Assembly (NCBI GenBank): GCA_036498265.1
Contig: DASYFT010000028.1
Span: 44,405-108,404 of the forward strand
Length of the DNA stretch: 64,000 nt
Reading direction: 5' to 3'
Source of the DNA: Palsa-744 sp036498265
Lineage (GTDB): Bacteria > Actinomycetota > Thermoleophilia > Solirubrobacterales > Solirubrobacteraceae
A program made the position numbers and the translations under genes. The notes below the pieces were generated by a model. It worked only from the letters and a program-made list of their open reading frames with translations, did no database searches and had not been told where the DNA came from. Of this stretch, positions 48,930 through 57,398 are shown one piece after another. Numbering within the stretch: the first letter of the stretch is position 1; every line of letters starts with the position of its first letter.

Positions 48930-50161
48930 GCCCGGGGAGGCTCGCCGCGGGGCGCCCGCCACGGCGCCCTTCGCGCGGGGGCGAGCAGGCGGGCGAACAT
49001 CCAGCCGGCCAGCGGCAGCGACCACGCCAGGAAGAACGCGGCCTGGCCGTCCGGCGAGACCCGGCCGATCATCCAATGGAGGTTGACCCACACGAGCGCG
49101 CTCGCGGCCAGCGCCAGCAGCGGTGGCCGCTCGAGCGGTGCGAGTGCCTCCCAGGCGAGCAGCGCGAGGATGAAGGGGAGCGGGTAGTAGATGACGTCCC
49201 AGGTATCGAGCAGACAGCGGACCAGCAGCAGCATCGCCAGGGCGAGCAGGGCATCCTGCTCGCTCAGGCGGCGCCGCCGCACCCACAACGCCGCCGTGAG
49301 GACGGCGCCGGTGGCCAGGATGAGCGGATGGCTGACGGTGCCCGACCACGACGGGGCCACCCGGAAGCCGGGCTTGGGGAGCCCGAACGCGCCGTGAACG
49401 AGCGCCCCGTGGTGCCCCAGGAACCAGAACAGCTGCCACGGCTGGAAGATGTAGCTTGGCGGCGATGCGAGCGCGCGGGTGCCGGTCACGAAGCCGCCGG
49501 AGGAGAGCACGAGCGGGGCGAGGATCGCGCCCGCGGTGGCTCCCGTCGCAAGCAGGCAGGCCAGGCGCCGCCCGGCGGGCAGCACCATCAGCACGGGTCC
49601 CACTGCGAGCACGGCCCACTCCTTGTTGGCGATCGCCAGCCCGAGCATCGCGCCGATCAGCAGCGCGCGCCCCGTGCCGGGTCGCGGGCGCGCTGCGAGG
49701 ACCACGGCGCCGATGCACAGGGCCGCGCCGACCAGCTCCTCGGGGTGACCGAGTTCCAGGGCGCAGAGCATGACGGGGTTGGCCACGCACAGCGCCAGCG
49801 CGACGCCTCGCGCCATGCGTGAGCGTCCCTCACGGCGCATGCGGGCGACGAGCCAGACTCCGAGTACCGCGCCCGCGGCGAGGCAGGGCAGCGCGAGCAT
49901 CCGGTAGACGGCCAGAGCGCCGCCGCCCCACAGCCCCGGCAGCAGCGCGAACGGCGCCCGCTCGACCAGCGAGCCGCCGTAGGCGGGGGCAAGTCGCAGG
50001 AACTCTCCGATGTGCCCGTTGGTGAGCGCTTCGACAGCTCCACGCGCCTCGTTGTCGTAGTCGTTCCAGGCGAAGCCGTAGAGGCCGAGCCAGGCGAGCG
50101 CGGCGCTTCCGCACACCGCCATCAGCGCGCACAGCGCGTTCTCGCGGAGGATTCGCCGCAT
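48881..50161 (-). CDS. Polytopic membrane protein, GT-C glycosyltransferase-like
   Basis: About 426 residues with 9-11 transmembrane helices. The N-terminal loop reads WNDYDNEARGAVEALTNGHI after the first helix, an acidic luminal pattern seen in polyprenyl-phosphate-sugar transferases (GT87-like), and VANPVMLCALELGHPEELVG and AIANKEWAVLAVGPVLMVLP resemble the same superfamily. No sugar or acceptor can be named. ATG at 50159-50161. Its 3' end overlaps the pepQ end by 49 bp, convergent. Confidence 0.65.
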   Translation of the reverse strand: MRRILRENALCALMAVCGSAALAWLGLYGFAWNDYDNEARGAVEALTNGHIGEFLRLAPAYGGSLVERAPFALLPGLWGGGALAVYRMLALPCLAAGAVLGVWLVARMRREGRSRMARGVALALCVANPVMLCALELGHPEELVGAALCIGAVVLAARPRPGTGRALLIGAMLGLAIANKEWAVLAVGPVLMVLPAGRRLACLLATGATAGAILAPLVLSSGGFVTGTRALASPPSYIFQPWQLFWFLGHHGALVHGAFGLPKPGFRVAPSWSGTVSHPLILATGAVLTAALWVRRRRLSEQDALLALAMLLLVRCLLDTWDVIYYPLPFILALLAWEALAPLERPPLLALAASALVWVNLHWMIGRVSPDGQAAFFLAWSLPLAGWMFARLLAPARRAPWRAPRGEPPRAQETTVSSLGKLVSTS

Positions 50162-50288
50162 GTGCAACCCATCGGCCTCGACCGGTGGCGGCTTGAGCTT
50201 TCCGTGGCCCCGTGCGCGCCTTAGGAGTATCGTCGGCCCGTCGCGCCAGCACCGCTCAGCAAAGAACGTCCGGGGAGGTCGAGCTCGC

Positions 50289-51194
50289 ATGCCGTCGCTG
50301 TTGGATCTGACGAGTCAGGGGGACGTCGGCACGATCGCCGACGAGTCGAAGCTGTCGAGCGTCACGCTGATGACGCCGCAGCAGCTGTATGAGCTGTGGG
50401 AGCGCCAGAGCTGGCAGTCGCACACGATCGACTTCACCCAGGACCGTCGCGACTGGGCGACGATGGACGCCGAGCTGCGCGAGCAGATGTCGTGGAACCT
50501 TTCGTCATTCTTCGTCGGCGAGGAGCGCGTCACGACCCAGTTCTCGGGACTCGTGATGGCGTACGAGACGCAGGCCGAAGAGGCGTTCCTCACGACCCAG
50601 CAGGTCGACGAGGCGAGGCATGCGCAGCACTTCAACCGCTTCTACGAGCAGGTCCTGGGGCTCGACGGAACCTTCGAGGACCGCCTCGCACGGGCGCGGC
50701 GGGACCTCAACCGCGCGTTCGTGGAGATGTTCGACGGCGTCCTCGTCGACTGGGGCCGGCGGCTGATCGAGAACCCTCGCGACATCGAGGCGAAGGTGGA
50801 CTTCGTGACGCTCTACCACATGATCATCGAGGGCACGCTCGCGCTCACCGGGCAGTTCTTCCTGACCGACTACATGGAGCGCAACGGCATCCTCCCGGGC
50901 TGGGTCGAGGGGTTCCGGCTGATCTCCCAGGACGAGCACCGCCACGTCGCCTACGGCACCTGGTTCCTGCGCGAGAAGGCGGCCGATCCACAGCTCAAGC
51001 GGCGCATCGCCGAGCGGCTGGCCGAGCTGATCCCGCTGGCCGCCGCCGTCCTCGTGCCGCCCGGCGCCGACCCCGAGAGCTACGCGATCCTCGACTACAC
51101 GATGGAGGAGACCAACACGTTCGCCTTCAACGCGCTGCACCGGCGCCTGAAGGTGATCGGGATAGACCTGGCGAGCGTCGCGGCGGCCGCCTAG
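50289..51194 (+). CDS. R2-like ligand-binding oxidase (R2lox)
   Basis: A 301-residue ferritin-like protein of the ribonucleotide reductase small-subunit superfamily. The Mn/Fe ligands have counterparts: Glu78, Glu108, His111, Glu181, Glu216 and His219 (FVGEERVTT, VDEARHAQH, LYHMIIEGT, SQDEHRHVA). Val81 and Tyr176 stand exactly where the ether cross-link forms in the M. tuberculosis R2lox Rv0233 (same spacing to the ligands). The radical-transfer Tyr/Trp path and C-terminal tail of true NrdB are absent. It probably oxidises a long-chain fatty ligand. ATG at 50289. Confidence 0.9.
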   Translation: MPSLLDLTSQGDVGTIADESKLSSVTLMTPQQLYELWERQSWQSHTIDFTQDRRDWATMDAELREQMSWNLSSFFVGEERVTTQFSGLVMAYETQAEEAFLTTQQVDEARHAQHFNRFYEQVLGLDGTFEDRLARARRDLNRAFVEMFDGVLVDWGRRLIENPRDIEAKVDFVTLYHMIIEGTLALTGQFFLTDYMERNGILPGWVEGFRLISQDEHRHVAYGTWFLREKAADPQLKRRIAERLAELIPLAAAVLVPPGADPESYAILDYTMEETNTFAFNALHRRLKVIGIDLASVAAAA

Positions 51195-51256
51195 CCCTGC
51201 GGCCGCGCCCAGCCCGGCCGGGCGCGCGCAGCGCGGCGCGCGCGCAGCCCCGCCGC
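51195..51256 (+). terminator. GC-rich inverted repeats between convergent genes
   Basis: GCCCGGCCGGGC (51212-51223) and an adjoining GCGCGC-type palindrome lie between the R2lox stop and the methyltransferase stop. They could block read-through from both sides, but no T-run is present. Confidence 0.3.
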
Positions 51257-52159
51257 CTAGCTCGTCTTCTCGAAGACCATCCGGTGGTGGTCGAGAAGCT
51301 CGCGTTCGAAGCAGACCTTGTTGGCGCTCACCCCCGAGGTGAAGGCCAGGCGGAAGTCGGGACTGGTGAGCCAGCGCGGAACCAGCAGCAGCTTCAACAG
51401 GCTCTTTCGCAGGCTGCGGGCGCCGGTGCGCCTGCCCCACTGGGTGATCGTTTGGATGTAGTCGAGGCGGCCGTTGGAGCTCGACACCAGACGGAAGTCC
51501 GGCTCGGCGCAGCGCACCACCTGGTCGATGCCGGATGGCAGCCACGAGCCTGGGAACTGGCGCCCCATCAGCGCCAGGTACCAGGCGTCGGAGTCGCGCG
51601 GCGCGCGGACGTCGATCTCGGACAGCGGGATCATGTTCGGGCCGAAGACCATGGTCTGCAGGTAGAAGCGCCCGTTCGCCGGGAGCAGGCCCGCGACGCG
51701 GGCGAAGATCCCCCGGTAGATCTCCTCCTGGCGCCCGGCCTCGTACTCCTCCGGCGAGCAGAAGTGCTCGAAGGCGCCGAGGCTCGCGACCGCGTCGAAC
51801 GGGCCGAAGCTGTCGCGGTCGACCTCCCTGGCGTCGCGCAGGTACACGTCCAGCCCGTGGCGGCGGCAGGCCGCCTGCTGCGCCCGCGAGAGGGTCACGC
51901 CGACACCGCTGCCGCCGCGGCTGCGGATGAAGTTCAAGAGCGGCCCCCAGCCACAGCCCAGGTCCAGCACCCGGCGTTCGGGCCCGATCCCGATCTGCTC
52001 GGCCACGAACTCGTGCTTGCGGCGCTGCGCCTGCTCGAGGCTCAGCGAGAAGTCGCCGTCGTACTTGGCGCCGCTGAAGTCGGCGAGCTCGCCCATGCTG
52101 AGGCGGAAGACGCGGTCCGTCAGCGAGTAGGTGAAGTCGATGTCGTGTCTGTCGGCCAT
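51257..52159 (-). CDS. Cyclopropane-fatty-acid-synthase-like SAM methyltransferase
   Basis: A 300-residue class I methyltransferase close to the CFA/mycolic-acid group. Motifs: FTYSLTDRVFRLSMGELADF, QRRKHEFVAEQIGIGPERRV, motif I VLDLGCGWGPLLNFIRSRGG, GVGVTLSRAQQAACRRHGLD and DAVASLGAFEHFCSPEEYEA. It may act on lipid acyl chains or a related ligand. ATG at 52157-52159 with GGGAGCGGGGG upstream on its strand. It faces the R2lox gene tail to tail. Confidence 0.85.
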   Translation of the reverse strand: MADRHDIDFTYSLTDRVFRLSMGELADFSGAKYDGDFSLSLEQAQRRKHEFVAEQIGIGPERRVLDLGCGWGPLLNFIRSRGGSGVGVTLSRAQQAACRRHGLDVYLRDAREVDRDSFGPFDAVASLGAFEHFCSPEEYEAGRQEEIYRGIFARVAGLLPANGRFYLQTMVFGPNMIPLSEIDVRAPRDSDAWYLALMGRQFPGSWLPSGIDQVVRCAEPDFRLVSSSNGRLDYIQTITQWGRRTGARSLRKSLLKLLLVPRWLTSPDFRLAFTSGVSANKVCFERELLDHHRMVFEKTS

Positions 52160-52251
52160 GCCCCCGCTCCCGGATCGTGACGGGCAGACACTAGCCTCTC
52201 GCGGTGCCCCGGGCCGGTCCGCGGACGGTAGGGCCGGGCCGGGCCGCCCGC

Positions 52252-52257
52252 TACGCT
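52252..52257 (+). promoter_or_regulatory. Candidate -10 element, leaderless start
   Basis: TACGCT ends 7 nt before the efp ATG at 52265. Confidence 0.4.
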
Positions 52258-52264
52258 GCCGCTC

Positions 52265-52825
52265 ATGGTCAGCACCAACCAGTTCCGGAACGGCAGCCAC
52301 ATCGAGGTCGACGGGACCGTCTTCAAGATCGTCGAGTTCCAGCACGTCAAGCCGGGGAAGGGCGGCGCGTTCGTGCGCACGAAGCTGCGCCGCGCCTCCG
52401 ACGGCAACGTCATCGACCGCACGTTCAGGGCCGGCGAGAAGTTCCGCTCGGTGCGGACCGAGTCGCGGAGGATGCAGTACCTGTACGCGGACGGCAGCGA
52501 CGCGCACTTCATGGACACCGAGTCCTTCGAGCAGATCGCGGTCCCGGAGGCGGCGCTGCGGGACGCCCTGCGCTGGATGACCCCCAGCAGCGAGGTCGAG
52601 GTGCTGTTCATAGACGAGGCTCCCTCCGACGTGCAGCTGCCGAGCGCGGTGGAGCTGGAGGTGGCGCAGACCGACCCCGGTCTGCGCGGGGACTCGGTGT
52701 CGGGCGGCGGCACCAAGCCCGCGACCCTCGAGACGGGCGCGGTCATCCAGGTGCCGCTGTTCGTCGAGCAGGGCCAGCGGATCCGCGTCGACACCCGCTC
52801 CGGCGACTACCTCGCGCGTGCCTGA
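52265..52825 (+). CDS. efp: Translation elongation factor P
   Basis: A 186-residue three-domain factor that rescues ribosomes stalled at poly-Pro. KOW domain with EVDGTVFKIVEFQHVKPGKG and AFVRTKLRRASDGNVIDRTF, then the middle OB (MQYLYADGSDAHFMDTESFE) and the C-terminal OB (VIQVPLFVEQGQRIRVDTRS, GDYLARA). The loop tip reads KPGKGGA, with Lys present for modification or use unmodified. ATG at 52265. nusB starts 1 bp after its stop. Confidence 0.96.
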   Translation: MVSTNQFRNGSHIEVDGTVFKIVEFQHVKPGKGGAFVRTKLRRASDGNVIDRTFRAGEKFRSVRTESRRMQYLYADGSDAHFMDTESFEQIAVPEAALRDALRWMTPSSEVEVLFIDEAPSDVQLPSAVELEVAQTDPGLRGDSVSGGGTKPATLETGAVIQVPLFVEQGQRIRVDTRSGDYLARA

Positions 52826-53236
52826 ATGCGCCGCTCCGATCAGCGCCGCTCGGCGGTGATCGCCGTCTACCAGCACGACCTCACCGGTCGCGCACCGACC
52901 GAGCTGCTCCCCAGCGACGCCTCGCCGTTCGTCCATGCGCTGGTGCAGGCTGCGATCGATCGCGAGGCCGAGCTCGACGCGGTGATCGGCCGCCACGCCC
53001 ACGGCTGGTCGGTGGAGCGGATCCAGCCCCTGGAGCGGAGCATCATGCGCGTGGCACTCGTCGAGATGCTCCATCCGGGCGCCGCGCCGAGCGAGCAGCC
53101 GATCCCGCCCGAGGGGGCGATCGAGGAGGCCGTGGAGAGCGCCAAGACGTTCTGCGGCCCCGACGCCCCGGGGTTCGTCAACGGGGTGCTGGGCGCAGCG
53201 CTCCGCGAGGTGCGAGAGAATGGGCAGGCCAAATGA
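52826..53236 (+). CDS. nusB: Transcription antitermination factor NusB
   Basis: A 136-residue all-helical RNA-binding protein that acts with NusE on boxA in rRNA operons. The N-terminal Arg-rich start RRSDQRRSAVIAVYQHDLTG, the middle FVHALVQAAIDREAELDAVI, and the C-terminal RIQPLERSIMRVALVEMLHP, PPEGAIEEAVESAKTFCGPD and FVNGVLGAALRE are canonical. It starts one base after efp and overlaps xseB by 4 bp. Confidence 0.95.
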   Translation: MRRSDQRRSAVIAVYQHDLTGRAPTELLPSDASPFVHALVQAAIDREAELDAVIGRHAHGWSVERIQPLERSIMRVALVEMLHPGAAPSEQPIPPEGAIEEAVESAKTFCGPDAPGFVNGVLGAALREVRENGQAK

Positions 53237-53439
53237 GCAGCGCCGAGCATCTCGATGACCTGATCACCCGCCTGGAGCGGGCGGCCGAGCAGCTGCGCTC
53301 CGGCGAGCTGTCGGCCGACGCGGCCGCGACCATGGTCGAGGACTGCGCCTCGCTGGCCACCCAGGCGGCCGCCGAGCTCGAGCAGCTCACCCGCGCCGAG
53401 GTCTCGGCGCCGCCGCCGGGCCAGGACACCCTTCTCTAG
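53233..53439 (+). CDS. xseB: Exodeoxyribonuclease VII small subunit-like
   Basis: A 68-residue two-helix protein matching XseB in size and pattern: HLDDLITRLERAAEQLRSGE, LSADAAATMVEDCASLATQA and AAELEQLTRAE. XseB partners with XseA to degrade ssDNA; xseA is not in this window. ATG overlaps the nusB stop (ATGA). Position between nusB and the prenyl synthase agrees with the common xseB-ispA-dxs order. The match rests on pattern and context because the family is short. Confidence 0.75.
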   Translation: MSSAEHLDDLITRLERAAEQLRSGELSADAAATMVEDCASLATQAAAELEQLTRAEVSAPPPGQDTLL

Positions 53440-53446
53440 GCCGCCG

Positions 53447-54364
53447 GTGGGATCTACCTATCCGGAGCACCTGCGCGAGGAGGTCGACCGCTACCTCGAG
53501 GCGATGCGCTTCTCCGACGAGCCGCTGACAGCGGGACTCGAGGAGGCGATGCGCTACTCGCTGCTCGCCGGCGGCAAGCGGATCCGGCCGGTCCTCAGCC
53601 TCGCCACCGCGCGGGCGGTCGGGCTCGAGCAGAGCGAGGTCATGCCGCTGGCCGGCGCGATCGAGCTGATCCACACCTACTCGCTGATCCACGACGACCT
53701 GCCCGCGATGGACGACGACGAGCTGCGGCGCGGAGAGCCGACCTGCCACGTGAAGTTCGGCGAGGACGTGGCGATCCTCGCGGGCGACGGCCTATACGCC
53801 GAGGCCTTCCGGCACCTGCTGACCCGCCAGCGCTCCGAGCCCCGGCGGGTGCTCGCCGCGGCCGCCGAGCTGGCCGCCGCGACAGGGGTCAACGGCATGG
53901 TCGGCGGTCAGTACGCGGACGTGCGCCAGGAGGAGGAGTCCCGGCCGGCGGAGCTCAGGCGCCTGCACGAGCTCAAGACCGGTCGCCTGATAAGCGCGTC
54001 GGTGCTCTGCGTACTACTGTTGACTGGGATCGAGGACGGAGCTGGGACGGCTCCCTTCCGGCGCTTCGCCGCCGAGCTTGGAGTCCTGTTCCAGATCATC
54101 GACGACATACTCGATGTGACCGGCACCGACGATGCACTGGGAAAGCCACGAGGTAGCGATGAGCGTCACGGGAAGAGGACGTACGTGAGCCAGTTCGGGA
54201 TCGACCGCGCGCGGGAGCTCGCCGCGGAATCGCACCGGATGGCCAAGGAGGCGCTCGCAGAGGTTCCCGCACGCGGCCGGGATGGCGCCACCCCGCATGG
54301 GGGCTCGAAGGCGACGGCCGAGCTGGAGGGCATCGCGGACTTCATCTACACCCGCACCTCATGA
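53447..54364 (+). CDS. ispA: Polyprenyl synthetase (farnesyl/geranylgeranyl-type)
   Basis: A 305-residue trans-prenyltransferase that condenses IPP with allylic diphosphates. The first Asp-rich motif is LIHDDLPAMDDDELRRGEPT and the second is FQIIDDILDVTGTDDALGK; GGKRIRPVLSLATARAVG and KTGRLISASVLCVLL are also present. The residues before the first motif suggest a short (C15-C20) product, which is inference. GTG at 53447, 7 bp after xseB. Its stop overlaps dxs, the enzyme that makes the precursor DXP, so both ends of isoprenoid supply are coupled. Confidence 0.92.
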   Translation: MGSTYPEHLREEVDRYLEAMRFSDEPLTAGLEEAMRYSLLAGGKRIRPVLSLATARAVGLEQSEVMPLAGAIELIHTYSLIHDDLPAMDDDELRRGEPTCHVKFGEDVAILAGDGLYAEAFRHLLTRQRSEPRRVLAAAAELAAATGVNGMVGGQYADVRQEEESRPAELRRLHELKTGRLISASVLCVLLLTGIEDGAGTAPFRRFAAELGVLFQIIDDILDVTGTDDALGKPRGSDERHGKRTYVSQFGIDRARELAAESHRMAKEALAEVPARGRDGATPHGGSKATAELEGIADFIYTRTS

Positions 54365-56364
54365 CCCTGCTCGAGAACATCGACGGTCCCGATGACCTGC
54401 GCGGCCTCTCCGAGCAGGAGCTCGCGCAGCTCGCCCAGGAGGTGCGCGAGCACATCATCGACACGGTCGGCGAGATCGGCGGCCACTTCGGGGCGAACCT
54501 CGGCACCTGCGAGCTGGCGGTGGCGCTGCACTCGCTGCTGGAGTCCCCGCGCGACAAGATCCTGTGGGACGTCGGCCACCAGGCCTACCCCCACAAGATC
54601 CTCACCGGCCGGCGCGATCAGCTGAGCACGATCCGGCAGTACGGCGGGCTGGCCCCGTTCTGCTCGATCGCCGAGTCGCCCCACGACGTGATGGGGGCCG
54701 GGCACGCCTCCACGTCGATCGGCTACGCGGTGGGGATCAAGGAGGGCATGCGCCATGCGGGCGCCGACGCAGACGGCAAGGTCGTAGCGGTGATCGGAGA
54801 CGGCGCGATGACCGGCGGCGTGGCCTTCGAGGCGATCGGCCAGGCGGGCGGCCTTGGGACGCCGATCGTCGTCGTGCTCAACGACAACGGCATGTCCATC
54901 GCTCCCAACGTGGGCGCGCTGTCGCGCTACTTCAACCGGATACGCATGAACCCCAAGCTCTGGCACGCACGCTCCGACCTCGAGGGCGGGCTGACGCGCC
55001 TGCCGGGCGGGATCGGCGCCGCGTTCGAGCGCCTCGGCCCGCACCTGAAGGAGTCGATCAAGGCGTTCTGGGCGCCGGGGCTGTGGTGGGAGGAGCTCGA
55101 CTGGGCCTACATGGGCGTCGTGGACGGCCACGACGTCAAGGCGCTGCGCGAGGCTCTCCGCGAGGCGCTGGCGGCCGAACGGCCGGTGGTGGTGCACATC
55201 GCGACCGTCAAGGGCAAGGGCTTCGCGCCCGCCGAGGACGGCGGCCTGGAGGGCATGGAGAAGTGGCACGCCGCCAAGCCGAAGTCGATCCACAACGGCT
55301 CGCCGACGAGCTCGGCTGCGATCAAGGGCAAGAGCAAGGCCGCCCGGACGCCGCCGCCGCAGTACACCCAGGTCTTCGGCGAGGCGCTCGTGCGCGAGTG
55401 CGAACGCGACGAGCGGGTCATCGGCATCACCGCCGCCATGAACTCCGGCACGGGCCTCAGCATCCTCCAGAAGGCGCTGCCGGACCGCTACTTCGACGTC
55501 GGGATCGCCGAGCAGCAGGCGATCCTCTTCGCCGCCGGGCTGGCGCTCGAGGGCGCCAAGCCGGTGGCCGCGATCTACTCCACGTTCCTGCAGCGCGCCT
55601 ACGACCAGATCGTGCACGACGTCTGCCTCCAGAACCTCAACGTGGTGTTCGCCATGGACCGGGCGGGACTCGTCGGCGACGACGGCCCGACCCACCACGG
55701 CGCGTTCGACATCGCCTACCTGCGCTGCCTTCCGAACATCGTGCTGATGGCGCCGCGCGACGAGGCGATGCTGGTGACGATGCTGCGCACAGCGCTGCGC
55801 CACGACGCCGGACCGATCGCGCTGCGCTACCCGCGCGGCGAGGGAGTGGGTGTGCCCCTGCCCGCCGAGCCGCAGCCCATAGGCATCGGGACAGGCGAGA
55901 TCCTGCTCGAGGGCGCCGCGCCGCGGTCGGGCGCCGGAGCCCGCACGGGCAGGCGGGTGGCGCTGATCGGCTACGGCACCGGCGTCGGCAAGGCGCTCGA
56001 GGCCGCCGCCGAGCTGCAGCGTCAGGACATCTCGGTGACGGTCGCCGACGCTCGCTTCGCCAAGCCGATCGATGCGGGGCTCATGGCTCAGCTCGCGGCC
56101 GAGCACGATCTGCTCGTCACCGTCGAGGAGGGCGTGCTCGCGGGCGGCTTCGGCTCGGCTGTGTGGGAGACGCTAAACGAGGCCGGGGCCACGCCGCGCA
56201 TCCTGCGCGTGGGGTTGCCGGACCGCTACGTCACCCACGGCAAGCCCGCGCTGCTGCACGAGGAGGTCGGGTTCACCGGCCGGCGGATCGCAGAGCGGGT
56301 GGCGGCGGCGATCTCCCACGGCGACCGTGCCCGCGGCGCCGGTTCCGCCATCATCGGCGCCTGA
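54361..56364 (+). CDS. dxs: 1-deoxy-D-xylulose-5-phosphate synthase
   Basis: A 667-residue thiamine-diphosphate enzyme of the MEP pathway. GGHFGANLGTCELAVALHSL, KILWDVGHQAYPHKILTGRR, the ThDP/Mg motif VIGDGAMTGGVAFEAIGQAG with NDNGMSIAPNVG, the GIAEQQAILFAAGLALEGAK domain-2 segment, and GPTHHGAFDIAYLRCLPNIV are all present. Length is normal. ATG overlaps the prenyl-synthase stop by 4 bp. A hairpin at 56382-56412 probably ends the operon. Confidence 0.97.
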   Translation: MTLLENIDGPDDLRGLSEQELAQLAQEVREHIIDTVGEIGGHFGANLGTCELAVALHSLLESPRDKILWDVGHQAYPHKILTGRRDQLSTIRQYGGLAPFCSIAESPHDVMGAGHASTSIGYAVGIKEGMRHAGADADGKVVAVIGDGAMTGGVAFEAIGQAGGLGTPIVVVLNDNGMSIAPNVGALSRYFNRIRMNPKLWHARSDLEGGLTRLPGGIGAAFERLGPHLKESIKAFWAPGLWWEELDWAYMGVVDGHDVKALREALREALAAERPVVVHIATVKGKGFAPAEDGGLEGMEKWHAAKPKSIHNGSPTSSAAIKGKSKAARTPPPQYTQVFGEALVRECERDERVIGITAAMNSGTGLSILQKALPDRYFDVGIAEQQAILFAAGLALEGAKPVAAIYSTFLQRAYDQIVHDVCLQNLNVVFAMDRAGLVGDDGPTHHGAFDIAYLRCLPNIVLMAPRDEAMLVTMLRTALRHDAGPIALRYPRGEGVGVPLPAEPQPIGIGTGEILLEGAAPRSGAGARTGRRVALIGYGTGVGKALEAAAELQRQDISVTVADARFAKPIDAGLMAQLAAEHDLLVTVEEGVLAGGFGSAVWETLNEAGATPRILRVGLPDRYVTHGKPALLHEEVGFTGRRIAERVAAAISHGDRARGAGSAIIGA

Positions 56365-56381
56365 GCGCCGAAGGGTTAAAA

Positions 56382-56412
56382 GAAACGGCCAGCCGGGGAA
56401 GCGGGCCGTTTC
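56382..56412 (+). terminator. Likely intrinsic terminator after dxs
   Basis: Stem GAAACGGCC (56382-56390) / GGCCGTTTC (56404-56412), 9 bp, loop of 13 nt, with an A-rich 5' flank and a short T-run inside the 3' arm. It separates dxs from the tlyA-nadK pair. Confidence 0.55.
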
Positions 56413-56481
56413 GGGGAGGAGGGGTCAGGAGAGATGTGCTCTCGATCGCCAAACATGATGCCCGCGTGATGGGACGGCATG

Positions 56482-56497
56482 TGTGACATCGATCACA
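56482..56497 (+). promoter_or_regulatory. CRP/FNR-type palindromic operator
   Basis: TGTGACATCGATCACA has two perfect half-sites TGTGA-N6-TCACA, the consensus for CRP in enteric bacteria and mycobacteria. It lies 62 bp before the tlyA ATG. Binding is inferred; no CRP gene is in the window. Confidence 0.5.
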
Positions 56498-56558
56498 GAC
56501 CGGGCCCCGGGCGGCTGCGCCAGTCGACGACAGCGCTTTGTGCAAGGGTTCGCGGGCG

Positions 56559-57398
56559 ATGCCCAAGCGGCGCCTGGACACCCTGCTGACAGAGCGCGGC
56601 CTTTTCCCATCGCGCACGCGCGCGGCCGCCTCGGTGATGGCAGGCGAGGTCCACGTGGGGCCCGGAAGGCGGCGGGCCAAGAAGCCCGGTGAACTCATCG
56701 ACGCCCAGGAGGCGCTGAGCATCGCCGAGCGCCCCGCCTACGTGTCGCGGGGCGGGATCAAGCTCGCCAACGCGCTCGCCGCCTCGGGAGTCCAGGTTGC
56801 GGGCCGGCGCGCGCTCGACGTGGGCGCGTCGACCGGAGGCTTCACCGACTGCATGCTGCAGCAAGGCGCCCGCGAGGTGATCGCCGTGGACGTCGGCTAC
56901 GGCACGCTCGACTACGCGCTGCGAACCGATCCGCGGGTCCGGGTGCTCGAGCGGACGAACGCCCGCGCGCTGACGCCGGAGATGCTCGGCCAGCTGCCCG
57001 GCGACACCGATAGCGGCGGCGATGCGAGACCGGACCTTGCGACGATCGACGTCTCGTTCATCTCGCTGACCAAGGTCCTGGCACCGGTGCTGGCCTGCCT
57101 TGCGGAGGGGCACGACGTGCTGGCGCTGGTCAAGCCGCAGTTCGAGGTCGGGCGTGGCCGCGTGGGCAAGGGCGGCGTGGTGCGCGACCCCGGCGAGCGT
57201 CGGGCGGCGCTCGTGAGGGTGGGCGAGGCCGCAGTGGCGCTCGGCGAGCTAGTGCTCGGCTACCACTCCTCGGGCCTGCCCGGCCCGAAGGGCAATCGCG
57301 AGACGTTCGTGCACCTCGCCGCCGCCGGTGCCGGCCTGCAGGGAGCATCCACGACCGCCGAGCTCGAGGCGATGGCGGGGGCGGTGGAGCCGGCATGA
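56559..57398 (+). CDS. tlyA: TlyA-type 2'-O-methyltransferase (rRNA), hemolysin A family
   Basis: A 279-residue S4-domain plus FtsJ-like methyltransferase. In M. tuberculosis TlyA methylates 16S C1409 and 23S C1920 and sets capreomycin sensitivity. The S4 domain is KRRLDTLLTERGLFPSRTRA ... AGEVHVGPGRRRAKKPGELI; the SAM motif is ALDVGASTGGFTDCMLQQGA, followed by VIAVDVGYGTLDYALR, ATIDVSFISLTKVLAPVLAC and LALVKPQFEVG. ATG at 56559; upstream in-frame residues are non-conserved. Its stop overlaps nadK. Confidence 0.94.
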   Translation: MPKRRLDTLLTERGLFPSRTRAAASVMAGEVHVGPGRRRAKKPGELIDAQEALSIAERPAYVSRGGIKLANALAASGVQVAGRRALDVGASTGGFTDCMLQQGAREVIAVDVGYGTLDYALRTDPRVRVLERTNARALTPEMLGQLPGDTDSGGDARPDLATIDVSFISLTKVLAPVLACLAEGHDVLALVKPQFEVGRGRVGKGGVVRDPGERRAALVRVGEAAVALGELVLGYHSSGLPGPKGNRETFVHLAAAGAGLQGASTTAELEAMAGAVEPA

